Assembly: GCF_949628215.1 (NCBI RefSeq) | Contig: NC_134276.1 | Span: 67,868,233 to 67,932,232, forward strand | DNA length: 64,000 bases | Direction: 5' to 3' | Origin: Phalacrocorax aristotelis | Taxonomy: Eukaryota; Chordata; Aves; Suliformes; Phalacrocoracidae | In this document: positions 1 through 14,800 of the stretch, one piece after another | How the letters are laid out: each line of letters opens with the position of its first letter | How positions within the stretch are numbered: position 1 is the first letter of the stretch | The notes under the pieces: model-generated | Seen by the model: only the letters and a program-made list of their open reading frames with translations | Databases searched by the model: none | What the model was told of the DNA's origin: nothing | Program-made: the position numbers and the translations under genes

Positions 1-3000
1 CAACTATCTGCTTGCTTTCTGCTCCCATACCTGTGCTGTGTCGAACAGTAAGAGCTACTGTTTGCGGCATGCAAAGTGATTTTTTCTTTCCGGATTGCTC
101 TGCTGCAGCCCTGAGCATGCAAACATACGCACCTGAGCTACCCCTCTACATCTTTCAGTTCTGGATAATGGAGGGGTAGAGGGAGAAGGTGTTTTAAAAA
201 GACCAGGCCGCTAAGTCCTACCTCAAGGACTCCATGGACTGTTTTGGGAACCTAGATACCCAGCACACATGTAGACACACGGGACAGGATTCACCTCCCT
301 AAACACAGGCATTTAGTGTCAGTTTAGGTATTGCTGTGAATCCATCCAGCCCCCTGGGAGGGCAAGTCTCTTCAGCAGACTAGTCCCATACAGATGTCAC
401 AGATACCCAACAGGAACTCAGATAATACTCAAATTTAACTACACTCCTACATGTGGAGAAATTAATCAAGGTCCTAGGGTAGACTCCATTTGATATTAAG
501 ACACATGCCTTTGGGTAACTATGAGATAGGTGTTTAAGTTCTCATTCTAGTCAGCAGAAATCTAATTAACACAGCCAACAGCTCCAGAGCGCCAGTCAGC
601 TCCCATTAATACAGACATCTGTGTTTGGTCAGCTGAATTACTGTTTTTGCTCCACTGACAATGGAAACTTCCAGGAAAATGGCAAAATTTAGACTGATGC
701 AGGGATCAAGAACCTCTCATTTGCCTCCCAGTACATTTAGACTGGCTCATCACCTCTACTAGTTTTGACTATGGCTACATAGACACCGCAAAAGAGGAGG
801 CATATTACTTTGCAAACTGGCCAACATAACCAATTCAGGTGCTTCTCAAGAGAAATTTAAGGGATATAAGATTGAAAAGAAAATCTTAATGAAGCAGAAA
901 ATAACTCTTAAGGCTAAGTCTTCTACATACACTCATAAGCTTTCTTTAAACTTACAGAAATAGGAGCCTAATTGTAGTCAGTAGCATAGCTTTGTAATAA
1001 CAGCTGCCTTTTGTGGTACAAAGGTTTATTTATTTCCCCATGTTAAAATTTATCCCGAAGGCTTTACATTTTACTGTGAGCAGCATGAAGAAGTGAAAGA
1101 AAACTGTACTTTCTTCATTTCCTTAAAACAGGTTTCTCTTTGTTGGCTTCTAAGCAAGAAGGATTAAACATCCTTAAGCTCATCTTGGCACCTCTGATAG
1201 CCAAAATGGAGTAATGGTGCCTGAAGGAGAGAAATCAGCTTGAAGAGACCACTCTTCTAAAATTAAACTCTTGGAAAAAACAAAGCTAAATGTGATCTTT
1301 GTTATTCTGATACAATCAATGGGACTCTCTCAATGACCACTGCAATGAATCAAAACCTGCTGTAGAGAACAAATATAAATACCAAGATTCTTTATTTCAG
1401 GAAAAGAAAACCCAAAACCCAAAGAACAACAGGTTTGTATCACCTAGATAACCACAGGAAGAAAAGCGTTCTACAAGCAGCAGGCCCAACAAAGGCTAAT
1501 TTCCTACATCTGAGCCGTGGACCTCTATGAATTATTTGCCAAGCCCCAGCTTCCCTTCTTCCACAATACCTTTGGTCCCTGTCCTCCCATGTCCTTCAAG
1601 CTTCCTGTCACATCCTGCAATTGTGATCCTGAGCTATACACACCCTCACTGGACTCCTGGCAGACCAAATGAAGCAGATAACTGTTTAGTTCAAGCTGGG
1701 CGGGGGGGAAAGGACACTCATCCAGGTCTCTGTAATCTTGCCTTAACTTTCTCAAAACTGGCAGGAACTAACTTCTCTATCGGAGACCTCCATTTACCTG
1801 TCAAACTTGCTTGACAGTGGCTAACAGGATGAAAGATACTGTGGAAGAGGCAGGACTGATTTACAGTGCAGTTGTGTAAGCCAAGCTAAAATATGTGGGA
1901 GAAAAATAGACAACACTCAGTTTAAATGTAGATTGCTTTCTTGACAGCTTAGGCAGTTCATCGTGGGCAATCAAATAATAGAAGATCAGATATAGAAAGT
2001 AATGTCACACTATTGAACCTAGAAGTAGAAGAGACAATGCTATTTCTATATGAAAAAGCAAGAATTCTGTAAGATAATTGAAGAATGCTGTTCGGAGACA
2101 TGGAAAGGCCAATCGCTTCACTTCTCATCCTTCTCCACCTCCATTCATACCATGGATGCTCCTGACTTGATCAAGTTGATTCCATTTCCAGATTCAATTT
2201 TTTTAGACCCATTCAAAAAAAACCCCAAAACCTCAAATCAAAGCGAAATGCCTTTTTCCACCTCCCTACCCCAAACTTAGCAATTCTGCAGACAGCAAAC
2301 AGCAGTCACGCAGTGGGAGCAATTCAGACATTCTGCCTTTGTAAAGTGGGGATTGCCAAGGGTTGCACCCTGGCAGGTCTGTGGTGGTTATGCTCAGGGT
2401 TGGAAACAGGAGACCACATGGGTTCAGGGTTGCAGGGATCAAGAGGAAAAGCTTTAAAATGAGGGTAGTAGAAGGTAACTTTCATTTTGCACTTCTCTGG
2501 ACAAAACAGCTGAGTTAGGGGCTGTCTCTGAAACCTTCTCAGAAAGATCAGCATCTACTGATGGGGCATTTCAGAGAACTTCTCCCACCTCAACACACAC
2601 CTCTTGTTTCAGAGGCCTCACTTCAGTTACAATACTCAAGGCAGAAACAGCCACACTTTCCCAATTTCAAAGAAAAGTTTTTCACATACAAACTCAAAGT
2701 GAACATACCCACTTTAACTGGAACCGGTTTACATATGCAAGCATCAAACTGACTCAGAAACAGTAATTTAAAAGCAGCAGCAGGAAGCTACATGCTAGCA
2801 CCAGTATACAGTACCTATAGGTATTTTTAGAACAAAAGAAAGAAAGGAGGTTTTCAGTGTAGATAAAAATAGAGAAATTTCCACAAAGTGAGAAAGTTTT
2901 AATATGACTGTGGAGCCCTCCCTTTCCTCTCAAGATTTAAGATACCAGAGTACCCATTGGTAAAGCAGTTCGCTTTAACTGACTCTATACCTTCACAACC

Positions 3001-5160
3001 GTTTTAAGCACTTTTAGCAAAGCAGTAGATATACCAACACCACTTAATCATCAGAGTAGTTTTGCTTGTTACTAGTTTCTCCCTGTTCACAACTACAATA
3101 ATTTTTAAGCCCCAACCACCAGTTCATAAAGATCTCGCTGTTCCCAGCACCGTGTACCAGCCCCATCTATTTGCCCACACACTTACATCACTCCCACTGA
3201 AGGTGCAAAACTTTGGAGTCTATCCATAAGGACGCTCACTTTGAACGACCAGCCACTTCACAAGTGGTGATGTTGGAGCAGCTTCCCGCTGCAGAAATGG
3301 AACTGGAGCCCACCTGAGCCGAGCCTGCTGGAGCAGCACTGCTGTATGTCTAGCTCAAGCAACCATTTTCCAGAGCTCCAGCCCCAGAAACAGCTCACTC
3401 AGATGAGGTAACATTTCAGAACATATGAAAGCAGCATATAAAACAGACATTACAGAGCAACCTGAGGTGGTGTACTCTGCTTTGACAACATAAGAACTAT
3501 ATAGATGCTAACAGAGTACTAACATACTTTATGTGCATTTCCATACCTCAGTGTCCTCACCTTTGTAGAGCGTTCCCTGGACCCCTCCAAGATCCTGCAG
3601 ATCATAAGTTCGCTCTATGCGTCAGACCAGCTCCCTGTGACTACGGCTGCTTTTAATGGTCACCCATCCCCAAGAAGAGCGTTTTCTTCTCTTCCAACCC
3701 CCACACTTCCTGTGCATCTTTTTTTTCTTCCCCAGCCAAGATTTTTCTCTTAGAGGTTAGCAGCATCTCCTAATTTTGTTGTTGATGTTGTTCTGCGTTT
3801 GATAATGTTTCAAACTTGGCCCTTTACTGAGTTATTTAAATCCATTTTGTTCTTCTCTGAGTTGCTGCAGTTTGCTGCCCTGATATCTCATGCTGAATAG
3901 AAGCCACTGAGCTCTGGTGAGTTACCATTACACCTGGTCTAAGGGGGAGATGTACCTCTTATGAGCAAATTTTGTGCTCCACAGCTCAGCGGTTTCTAAG
4001 CAGTATCAAAATCTCACTCAAACATCTTTTATTGTACATAGAAAGATCCACAAACTGACAAATACATATGCTGGTCAACCAGACTAATTCCGAAGAGATT
4101 TTGAACAAACACAGGTAGTGGAGTGGTAGCACCCATGACAAGCCACAGGTTTCACAGAGCTGAAGGTACGGAAGACACATTGCATCCTCTCTTCTGCCAC
4201 AGTATGGTCAGGTTGCCATAGAAGCTGTTTAGACACCTGAAGCTGTCTTCAGGAAAGCTGAACATGCTGATAATACTCATTAGGTAGCACCATGGGATCT
4301 AAAGAAACCACTAACAAAAGGATTTCTCTCTTCATTACACAAGCTGATGTAATGAATCCGATGGAAAGATGAGCAAGGATTTTGCTTTTCTCAAGATCTG
4401 TTTCCAAAAGGTGAAAAGGTAGCAGATCTACAAATGCAGTTGTGTAAAAAAAAAAAAAAGGCAAAATAAATCTGTTTTTCTGCAGGGATAAAATGGGTAT
4501 CTGCCATCCATAGCACACACACTCAAAAACACCATGGAAGAAACAGTCCCAAAGGGTGACGCTGTGCAAGGTGAAAATCCAGCTTCATTAATAACAGGTG
4601 GAAACCACTGAAGTCAAACAGCTTTACATCAAAGTGTAGCTACTGCAAATAGGTCAAGAGAAGGCACGTGGACCCTATTTTTCTCAAATGACTGTTTTTT
4701 TATTCTGACCAGCTGCCATCTCTGTGGCCTTCTCCACACTGTAACTCTGACATGGGTTTTCCCTCTCTGTCAAAGCACGCACAGATGATTGCCCTGCTTG
4801 TACTGGGCGTACCCACTCCAAGATGGATTGGCCAGCACCTGAATTATTTCAAATCAGGCATTTTAATTAATTCATTCACTTTGTTTTTCAGCAGTAAAAG
4901 CTGACGTTTTTCAGTAGTGTCCTAGTGGATAATGATCCCCTAATCTGTGTGATACCAAAAACGACTGGACGATGAATGACTTGTAGAAAACCTCCTGGCA
5001 TGCTGCCCGCCATGGCTTCGAAACCTTGGGGAAATACCTTCACCTCCAGGCCACAGTTGCCTAAGGGGGGTCTCGGGGCAATGGGAGAGGGGGCCTCTCA
5101 AAGAGGGGCCCTCTCAAAGACAAACCTTCACCTCAGAAGTGCAGAGAATAATTTAATAAT
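1..5160. other. Intergenic region upstream of CDC16
   Basis: I found no coding exon, RNA gene or recognisable transposon here. The open frames are all under about 110 codons, lack flanking splice signals and resemble no family I know. Base composition is AT-rich with short homopolymer runs, for example an A run near 4447-4459. In mammals RASA3 lies upstream of CDC16 on the opposite strand, but its N-terminal exon was not seen. Confidence 0.6.
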
Positions 5161-5164
5161 AATT

Positions 5165-5860
5165 TCAGAATGAATTTATTGGGGGGGAGGGGGCGGGGCA
5201 CCAACCCTGTCGGTGCGGTTCCCCACCCCGGCGGCCCCCAGCGCTCTCGGAACGATGCGCTCGGGGCGCTGTTTCCGGGAGGGAAGGAAGGAGGGACAGG
5301 AGGGACGGGGGGCGGGTTTGAGCGCGGCACCGGCGGGCTGGCGGCGGCGAGGCCCGCGCTCCCGGGCCGCCTCCCTTCGGCTTCGCCCACGCACCGCGCG
5401 GCAGGATGAACCTGGAGCGGCTGCGGAAGCGGGTGAGGCAGTACATCGACCAGGTGAGGCGCGGGGGGAGCCACCGTTAGGGCGGCGCGGGGTGGGGTGG
5501 GCCCGCTCGGCCCGGCTGCCGGGCGGAGGGAGCTCCGGGGGGCCGGTGCCGCCGGTGCCGGCCTCGGTGCCCGCGGAGGGAGGGTTAGTTCTGAGGTAAT
5601 GCCCCGTTTCTTAAGGAAAAGGAGGGAGTGTGTGTCCTGCCGGTGGCGCGGCGGGGGCATCTCCGCGGTTCCTTCCCGCTGTGGCGGGGAGGAGGAGGAG
5701 GAGGCGGCGGAGGAGGGGAGCCCGCCGCGGAGCGGAGGCGCCTTTGCAGGATCCCGCTCTCGCGGGTTGTGCAGGTTGGGCCGCGCTTACCTGGCGATTG
5801 TAGATGCCCCCGCACCGACCTGCGACGGCGCGGAGCGCTGTTGAGAAGGGCGGGCTTGCT
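5165..5860. promoter_or_regulatory. CDC16: CpG-island promoter and first exon of CDC16
   Basis: A sharp rise in G+C and CpG starts just before the CDC16 start codon and extends about 400 bases into intron 1. A GC box (GGGGCGGGGC) is at 5190-5199. There is no obvious TATA box, as expected for a housekeeping cell-cycle gene. Intron 1 adds a GAG/GGC-rich simple stretch at about 5690-5718. The transcription start cannot be placed from sequence alone. Confidence 0.75.
5406..5453 (+). CDS. CDC16: CDC16 coding exon 1
   Basis: Residues 1-16 (MNLERLRKRVRQYIDQ), followed by donor GTGAGG. The initiator has A at -3. The exon ends in phase 0 and is very GC-rich because it lies in the CpG island. Confidence 0.95.
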
Positions 5861-8800
5861 TTCGTTGGCTGATGGATTCAGCAATTAGGTTGCTGCAGGG
5901 CAAGGAACCAAAAAACACAACAAGCAAAATGCGCTAATGAATTAGATTAAGTACAGCACGGAGCTGCTCTGCTCTATTTCTAGCTCGAAGGCTCCAGACT
6001 GGCACCGCTACTGGGAGAAACCCAGCCCTTCAGTTAACACAGACATTTGTGCGCGTGGCCAGCAAGTCTGACCGAAAGATTGACTGGGGACCTAAGTTAA
6101 TTCGGTGGATTTTATTGTTTTGTTTTGCTGCGTACTCATCAGAGTTAAACTGGTTCACCAAACTGCTTTGGCACGCAGCTGCATGGACACTTGCACGGTG
6201 CTGAGGAAGGGGCGTCAAAGAAGGGACTGCTTCTTTGTGTCAGATTGCCAGTTTACAGTACTGTAGAACTGCTCAACAAAAGTCGTGTAGTGCCCTGTAG
6301 GCCTGGATTATGCCTTTCTTTTGTGGTGTTGAGAAAGTTATTTAAATCTCAGCTCTAGTAGACAGCTATTACATATATGAAGTTTTGGGTCAGATTTTGT
6401 TGTTGTTGTTGGGGGGTGTTTGGGGGGGATGGGGTTGTTTGGTTGGGGTTTTTTTTGGTTGGTTGGATTTTTTCCCCTGGGAGTTCATATTGAAACCAAA
6501 CTATTCCCTTAGCAAATTTGCTGGACATTCTTAATCCCCATCAAGTAGGGAATGTGGGAATGCAGAATAGAAGGGACCCTTAGGTCATGGAGTATAGTGC
6601 TTTGTGAGGACTGGGATACGGTCAGTGTGCATTTTGGAAAAGTCTGCCAAACCTTGACTCCAAAAGCATAAAACGGTCGCTAAGACTGTAAACAAGCTCC
6701 ACAACTGTAATGTTGCAGGAAAGAGCAAAAGCGATCAAGGATTTTCTAGTGTTGCAAGTCCTTGTGATGGCAAGTTAAACGTCCTGCAGCTCCTGGGAAG
6801 TGTATTATGCCTGAGAGCATAGAGAAGGATAAAAAGGAAAAACAGTAGCCCCTGCTGGTATTCTCAGAGGATCATCCTGGCCAATTCTGTGAGGTTTTGC
6901 CTAGTGCCCCAAATCTAATGGCAACCTTAGCCAAGTTAGTTCAATATACCTGCAAGCTCTGCTTCCATCGGATGTCTGGTTGCCACCAGTCATCTCCATT
7001 TCACCCGCTTCTCCTGAACTGCAGAGGTAATGGTCAAACTGTATCCAAGGATAAGGGGAAATTTGCACAGGGACCAGGGTCTGTGTGAGGTTAAAGCATA
7101 TTGACTGGAGAAAAAAATTTTGTAATCAGACATGGCGCTGCTGAAATTTCCTGAAGTAATTGATATGTCCTTTTTTTTTTTAATACAGTATTCTCCTTTT
7201 TCTAAAATGTAGCATTTATTTTAACTGGAAGGAGGGGATTCTTGGTGCTTTTTCAGTGATAGCAAATCAACTAATGACCCATTGCCATACCTATGTAGTG
7301 CATACCTTTTGGTCAAAGATATCTGCATTTTACTGAAAATAAACAACCCCACCTCAAATTACTTTTTGATATGTTTTAGAAGTTACAGTAATTGCCCTTT
7401 CAAACTGGACTTATAAAGGTCTTATTTGTGAATCGCCGTTCATTAGAGAATACACGCATAAGATATTAAATGTGAATAATGTACAATATATTTCAAAATA
7501 GTCTAGGAAAGCTAACCCCAAACTAATGCTAATTATTTCTATCATACTTCTACAGCAGCAGTATCAAAGTGCCCTGTTTTGGGCAGACAAAGTAGCTTCG
7601 CTGTCTCATGGTAAGTAGTTGCTTTTTACATTGTTTTTGATTAACTTTTTTCTGATAGTGTTCTGTTCTGGTTTTGTTGTTTTCTTAAAGCTATTTGGAT
7701 AAATGTCGAAGTTTTGAGTTTGATGTGAGTGCTTTTCTGTGATCTCTGGAATGCCACTTTTCTAAATGCAGCAGGGCCAGTCTTCCTTCCCTTTTGAACT
7801 TTGTGTTAAAATTAATATTTGGCCAAACCTTAAGGTTTGCCTACTTTAAGAGACAAAAAAAAAAAAAAAAAAAGAGCAAGCTACGAGAGACCAAAAGAGC
7901 GAGCTACGACAGCGGTGGTTTGCTACAGGATTCGCTGTTGCTCTGGGTGACAAGTAGAATGCGGGTTTACAGAATGAGTTGATGCTGGTAGCCTGTGTCT
8001 GCCTACAGCCGTGGCCCATTTACACTTCTTAAAATGATTCTAGGGGCTTGATCCCGCAGGAGCCTGGGTTGCCGATAAAGTAGGAGAGTACTAAGCCGTG
8101 GTTCTGCAGTTGTAATGTCAAGCTGCAGAAGTCCGGTGCTTTCACTTTCACTGTTAGGTTCCCACTGATCTTTTTTGAGAGAGAAAATTCTGGGTTATTT
8201 TTTCTCTGTCCTATGTCCAAGGGCAAAGCAACCTACAACTGCTGGGTTTTTTAGATCTGTGTCACTGTTGTCTCCTCATGACAACCCTCTTGTACGAGAT
8301 TCTTTGTATTCACTGTCCAGTGCATTATCTGCCATCTTTAAAGTTAAAATCTGATTATCTTTTCATGTTAATCTCTGACAGATAGATATGTGGGGTTTTT
8401 TTATATATATAAAAAATAACATATATGTATAAAAATAAAACTTTGTAACTGAACAGAATGCTAGAATAGGAGAATAATACTTTTCTAGTGAAGCAAAAGC
8501 GAATATTCCGTATGAAAGTGTTTAAAGATATATTATAAATTAACGGTTTATAATTGGCTCTCTTATTTTAGAGGAACCACAAGATATCTACTGGTTGGCC
8601 CAATGTCTTTACCTAACAGCTCAGTATCATAGGGCAGCACATGCCCTTCGATCGCGTAAGCTGGATAAGGTAAGTTGCTTCAGTCGAAGACTTACTACCG
8701 TTATTCCACTTTAAAACCTCTGCTGCTACAGTCCACGGTGACTTCTTCACCATAGGAGCATAAGGTTTATGGGAAAAGTGATCAAAAAAACTGCAAGGTG

Positions 8801-11800
8801 TAGTTTATCTGAACCAAATATAGCCCTGTGTTCAATGGGCAGATTGAAACTGTTGTCCCCAGGTAGGGTCACAGAAAAGAGAAGGGGTCCAGAGTTGTAA
8901 CTGCAGCAGGATTGGGAAGGTGGAGTGTCACTTCAGGTGTAGGTGTGTAAATTGTCCTTCCGCTCCGCTAATGAGCGGTGAAGGCAAGAGTGAAGCAAGT
9001 GTCCTTTGAGAGTTTAATAGTAGAGAAAGCGTTACAGACTTAATCATTTTGGTCAGGAAAGTTTTTTGGAGGTGAAAGTGATGAAGAAGCGTACAACTGA
9101 AAAAGGAGAGAGCAAAATGGAGCCTAGCAGTGTCAGTAAACGTGCGCTCCTTTATAACTAATATGTATGAAACTTTTCTCTTTCAGTTATATGAAGCATG
9201 TCGCTACCTTGCAGCAAGATGTCATGTGAGTACATGTTTGGACCTCTACTGGAAATGAACCAAACTAAATAAAAGATGCGTCTTGGGAAGATTAGGTACC
9301 TGACAGGCAACATAGATGTCTGCTCATTGGAATAGCAGGTTTAAATTTTGTGACGGTTGATCTCATTCTTTAGCCTTCAGTGTGGTCACTGGAGTATCCA
9401 TTGTGGTACCATTCTGAAGAAATCCAACCAACCTTTTTTTGCAGGAAAGAAAATACTCCTTTAATATTTTGGGGGGAAAGAATGTGAACTGGTTTTGCTA
9501 CATGTCTTCATGATTGCATTTTTAATCGGGTGGTTGTAGCCTGACCAGAGGAGATGTGATCTATAGTTGTATCAATATAGTTAGCAGCTTTATACTTCTG
9601 TATAAAATGGGATACATAAACAGTAAAATGCAGTGCTTTCACAGAAAAACTGAATCAATTGGTAGATTAAATATAGAAATCTGAAATAGAAAATATGCTG
9701 CTTATAGAATAAGATTACTGTGTTTTATTAAAGCCTGCATTAACTATTTTAGAAGCATATCTGCTTCTGTGACTGCATAATGCTGAATAATAGATTTTTC
9801 TGTAGGTGTTCATTTTATATTTTTTTGCGTATTCTAGAAGACTAGTAAAATAGGTGGCTAAAATTGTAAAATGACACATGTCCAAATAAGAATACGCATG
9901 CATGAAAAAGCTGCTGATAAGCACTGGTTGTTATAATCTGTGCCTTTGAAATGTGACACTGTGTTTATTGGTGCTTTATGTACAGATGTTTCAAATCCCA
10001 ACCTTGTTTTTTACATGCACGTGTTTGGCTAGTATGCTGCAAAAGAACATCAACAGGCCCTGGATATTCTTGATATGGAAGAGCCAATCAACAAAAGACT
10101 TTTTGAAAAGTACTTGAAGGATGAAAGTGGATTGAAAGACTCTACTACAGACTGGGAGATGTCACAATCCTCTGTAAGTGACATTTTTTTAAACAAATAT
10201 TTGTTTATTAAACAAATATTTTTACAACAGAATGAATGTGCTAAGTCAGAAAGTGATTTTGTAGCTGTATGAACCTGAAATTCTGTGTTTAAGCTTTCTT
10301 TTTTGGATAGCATAACTCAGCATTCATAAAATGCTGAACTGGTCTCCTTTCAGTCAGAAGTCAGGTGTCAGCTTGCCTGTATGAAAGTAACTTGGTATGC
10401 AGAAATGAAGAGTGCTTTTCAACAGCTTGCCGTAAATTATTTGCAGACGCTTTGCAGGAAGTTAATGATCTAGGATTGGCTTTTAGATTCTCTTAGCTCT
10501 ATGCTGCAATTTCAGTCTTGATAATGTAAACTAACACTTCTTTCAACTGGGCTGCAGGTTCTGAGATAACAAAGCAAGTTTTCTCCTCCCCCAGATATCT
10601 TTAATGAAATATTTCCTTAATTGCTCAAGTGTTGGTCTCAGTGAGACATTTTTCTGATCACACTTGAATATTTTGTCACGTGAAGGTGAAGTTTTTGAGG
10701 CTCAGTGAAAAAATTCTGTATAGGCACACAGCTAAAAGGGGTCGGTACCACGTGTAGGCTGAAGAGCCTGGAAAGAGTTTTTACTTTTGGAATTATGAAT
10801 TGACGTTTATTAGCTGAAATGACAGTGAAGGTGATTGACAGATGGCATTTTCCTTCTAAGACTGAAGTAGCAAAATGCGTTAAATCATCAATGTGAACTG
10901 ATTCTGAATGCTGGTATTAATGGGCTTTAGGGAGAAGTGGATTAGACTGAGTTACTGCGGTGCACCTTAATAGGAGCATTTAAGCTACCTATGCAAGCAA
11001 AGGAAGAAGTCCTCAGCTTTGGCTGTTCATTCTTGCTCCCTGTTTCATGGTATTCTGGCCCAAGTCTGAGTGGCTGATTATTGGGAAACTATTTTGACTG
11101 GAAAATAATGCAGCCAAAAAGCTTGACTTCATCAGTCCTTACCTTCACAAATGCTTGTGATAACGTGAGGATGGGTTTTGTTTGCCACAGGAGAACTGCT
11201 GAAGTGGGTGCTGCTGCAAAAAAAATTTAAATCAAACTCCTCTCTCTAGGACTGTAGCTTTTTCAAACTTAATTTTATTAGTTTGCACAGACACCAGTTC
11301 CAGAGTAAGAATGGCTGGTCTCTGAGCCAGTAACAATATTACCACTTTAGCAGCCCCCTGGGGTTTATTAGTTGTTAATGCAGCTATACTGTTTGTACTG
11401 TGGGGATTCCTTAGAGAGTTGGTCTGTCTGCTTAGACTGATGATATAGATGGGTAATGTGTTACCTTTCTCCCAGTAACTTGCGGACACTTCTGTTGCCT
11501 TCTGACCAACTTGAACACCCATCTATGGAGTTTTGAAAGAACATGTTTTAGTTATTAGGCATTTTAGCACAACTTTAACTATGGTAATAGTGATGTTTCA
11601 CTACTTTTGTATCTGAAACATCATGCCCTACAACAGGACACGGGGCAACGGGCACAAGTTGGAACAGAGGAAGTTCCACCTGAATATGAGGAAAAACTCC
11701 TCTCCTGTGAGGGTGCCAGAGCAGTGGCACAGGCTGCCCAGGGAGGCTGTGGAGTCTCCTTCCCTGGAGACATTCAAACCCCACCTGGATGCGTTCCTGT

Positions 11801-14800
11801 GCCCCCTGCTCTGGGTGTCCCTGCTCAAGCAGAGGGGTTGGACAAGATGATCTCCAGACGTCCCTTCCAGCCCCTGCCATTCTGTGACACTGTGATATAT
11901 GTTTTGTTTTGAAAAGGAGGATATATTTTTCTGCTCCAATTAGTTGAGTCCATTGATTTGGCCTTTTTCATCTCTACTGCAGTCATTCTTGTCTTGTATG
12001 AAATATTGGTTTAACAGTCAGCAAAGAAGTGAATGCCTTTGGAAGTGACAGTTTCCCTGTATTGACTATGAGGGGAATTTAGTATAAATAGCTTACAACT
12101 CAGTATCTGAGAGCTGGATGGTAGAACTAGGAAAGATAAACTCTATCCTCCCTCTACTTATAGCAAGCATGTGTTCGTTTGGCAGTAGATAACTTGACAG
12201 AGCATTCGTTTGGGGCTTTTTTCGTTTTTTTTAAGCTACTAGAAACAATATTTTATTTAAAGAGAGCACTAGAAAACCAGGTTCCAACATACATTAAATG
12301 CTTTTTACTTTTCAGGGAGCCCATTTGATTTGTGCTCAAAACCAAATTGCAAACATTGATTCAGTCTTTGACCTCCAGCCCTGCTTTTCCACCAGATCAA
12401 GAGCTCTATATGCCTTTTGCGAGGGAAGATCTATGATGCTTTGGATAACAGAACCCTAGCAACATACAGCTACAAAGAGGCCTTGAAGCTTGATGTTTAC
12501 TGTTTCGAAGCATTTGATCTTCTAACATCACACCATATGCTGACGGCACAAGAAGGTCTGGATAGCAGTATTTCTCGAATACAAGTAAAATTTAGCTGCT
12601 TTCTCAATATGCCTTTTTGCTGGATAAAAATTAAAGCAATAACACAAGTAACAGACTTCAAAATGTTAAGAATAAATAGAACGTGTATGAAATGAGTGAA
12701 AACTATAATCTGCTCAAATTCATATTTGAACTCTATTTCTCAGTCTTGCAGTGCTAAGAATTAAAAAGAAACAAAGTAATGCGGCTACCCTGTTTGTTGG
12801 CTCCAGAAGCTTCCCCGCTCTTTGGCCAGCCTAAACAATGTTTTTCCTGTGTTCTCAACTTCACAGGCTTTGAATCCATGAAAGCCTACCAGTGTTTGCT
12901 TACTTAGAGTAGGCATTGGTTAATAAAGCATTCTGAGTGATAAAATTTGGCACATAGAGTTAATAACAATAGTGGTGTGTTATGTCATCTTTATTAAATT
13001 TTATTTAAAAGTGTAGAAGGAAAAACTAAGAATTCAATCATTAATTTCCACAATTAATAGCATTATCTGGTTTAGTGCATCTGCACTGTTATCTTCTTTG
13101 TAGTTTTGGGATAAACATCATAAAATTCTTTGCATCTCAAAGTTCTCAATCTTGCTATTTCTTCTGTAATATGACCAATTAAATTTTTGTTTTTTAATTC
13201 ACATAGAAAAAGAACTTCTTGAATCTCTACCTCTTAGTAGACAGTGTACAGAAGAAGAACAAGAATTGCTTCACTTTTTATTTGAGAATAAATTGAAAAA
13301 GGTAAGCCCCAAAACTGACCAAAAAGCTGGAGAATTGATTGAAAGTCTTGACTTCAAGTGTAAATTTTCTTGGATTCCATTTATTCCAAACATTGGAATA
13401 AATAATGGCCTCATAGTTTCAGTTATTTTAAAATTTATGACACAGCAGATATCAGTTTAGGGGGGGGTAGTATAATAGTTTAGTGTCAGCTTATTTTTTG
13501 GTGTGGTGACAACTTGAAATTCTGATCTTTTTTTTAAGCTTTATTTATTTAGAAACTTCTAGATGAGGGAAAAGAACATTAATAACGTAGGCAAAATGTC
13601 AGTTACCTGAAAATACTAGGCTGTAACAACATTATTCCAGACTATTTTTTCCAAGGACAATGTGAGAGCTCTTAAAGCCAAGTATATATTGCTCAGTATT
13701 AATTTCTACAGCCTACTCTTAAGATACTGACACTGGCTTTTAAGTACATCATAAAGAGCCGTTCTATCAAATACCTGTTTTGTGGACATTAAGTGTAAAA
13801 CTAAGAATTTTATGCAGCTTAATGCTTCTTAAATATTCTTTTAGAACTAAAAATATTAATACCTATACCATCTGATTTTTACATTGGTTGTTGTTTCTTT
13901 TTGTCTTTCAGTATAGTAAACCCAGTGAAACACTGATTCCTGAATCAGTAGATGGTCTTCAGGAAAACCTGGATGTGGTAGTATCCTTAGCTGAAAGACA
14001 TTATTATAATTGTGATTTCAAAATGTGTTACAAGCTTACTTCAGTGTAAGTATACAAAGCAACTTCGAGAGTTTTTTCTCATGTGGTGTAGTATAATAAT
14101 TATGCCTGCACCTAGTGGATTTTATCATTCAACAGATTGACATACATAACAATTTGATACAAAGTTTCAGGTATTTAAAATGTGTAGTTTGTGTCTGGTG
14201 AGACACATCATTTTTATGATATGTAGCGGAAGCATCCAAAGCAAAACTCCAGTTAATGAGCTCTGTGCTGCACTTCCCTTCATCCATCCTCTTCCTAACT
14301 CTGGCACCTTCAGTTTTGTGTGTTCTCTACATACTTCTTGTTTGGCCTTCAGAAGGACAGGTTTGGATCAGTTGGTTAGTTAGGATGTACGATTTCTGTG
14401 GCTGATCAAAAGTTATGTTGACATTGATGTGCCAAGTATTTTGTCTCAGTTGTTACGTAGCCCAGGAACACACTGCTGCTCGGTTGTCAGATGGGTCAGA
14501 ACAACAACATGGGTTGCTTCTCAACTACTGTAAATCTGAACACGTGGTTGTGGAGCTATTTTTTCTGCTGGCCTGACAACTACCATTTTTAGAAAACTAT
14601 TTTTGTGTACGTACTGCATAGTCTCAGAATATTAGTATAAAATAGAAGTTTTTTGTTTGGTTGGGTTTTTTTTATATAGTACAGCTTTTTCTTAGCTGAA
14701 GCAAGCCATCTCTATGTAGAATATCCCATAGAGCCCAGTACAGGCAAGGTTTTTGGGAAGGCTGTAGAGAATGCTGATAGGGTGAATTTAAACATCTGAG

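Noticed and set aside
1-5160. Possible RASA3 5' exon or other upstream gene
   Set aside because: I looked for the RASA3 N-terminal C2 sequence and splice-flanked coding segments on both strands and found none.
5758-5767. CGCG-like element TCTCGCGGGT in CDC16 intron 1
   Set aside because: It breaks the palindrome on the right half and lies about 350 bases inside the gene, so I do not call it a BANP site.
5133-5884. Minus- and plus-strand frames of 72-175 codons around CDC16 exon 1
   Set aside because: GC-rich frames across a CpG island with simple GAG/GGC runs; only the 48-base CDC16 exon 1 is conserved.
11575-11939. Four overlapping frames of 75-103 codons
   Set aside because: All coincide with the CR1 3' fragment.
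12417-12695. 92-codon frame starting MRGKIYDALDN
   Set aside because: Its first part is CDC16 exon 6 read from an internal ATG, and the rest runs into intron 6 and is not a separate gene.
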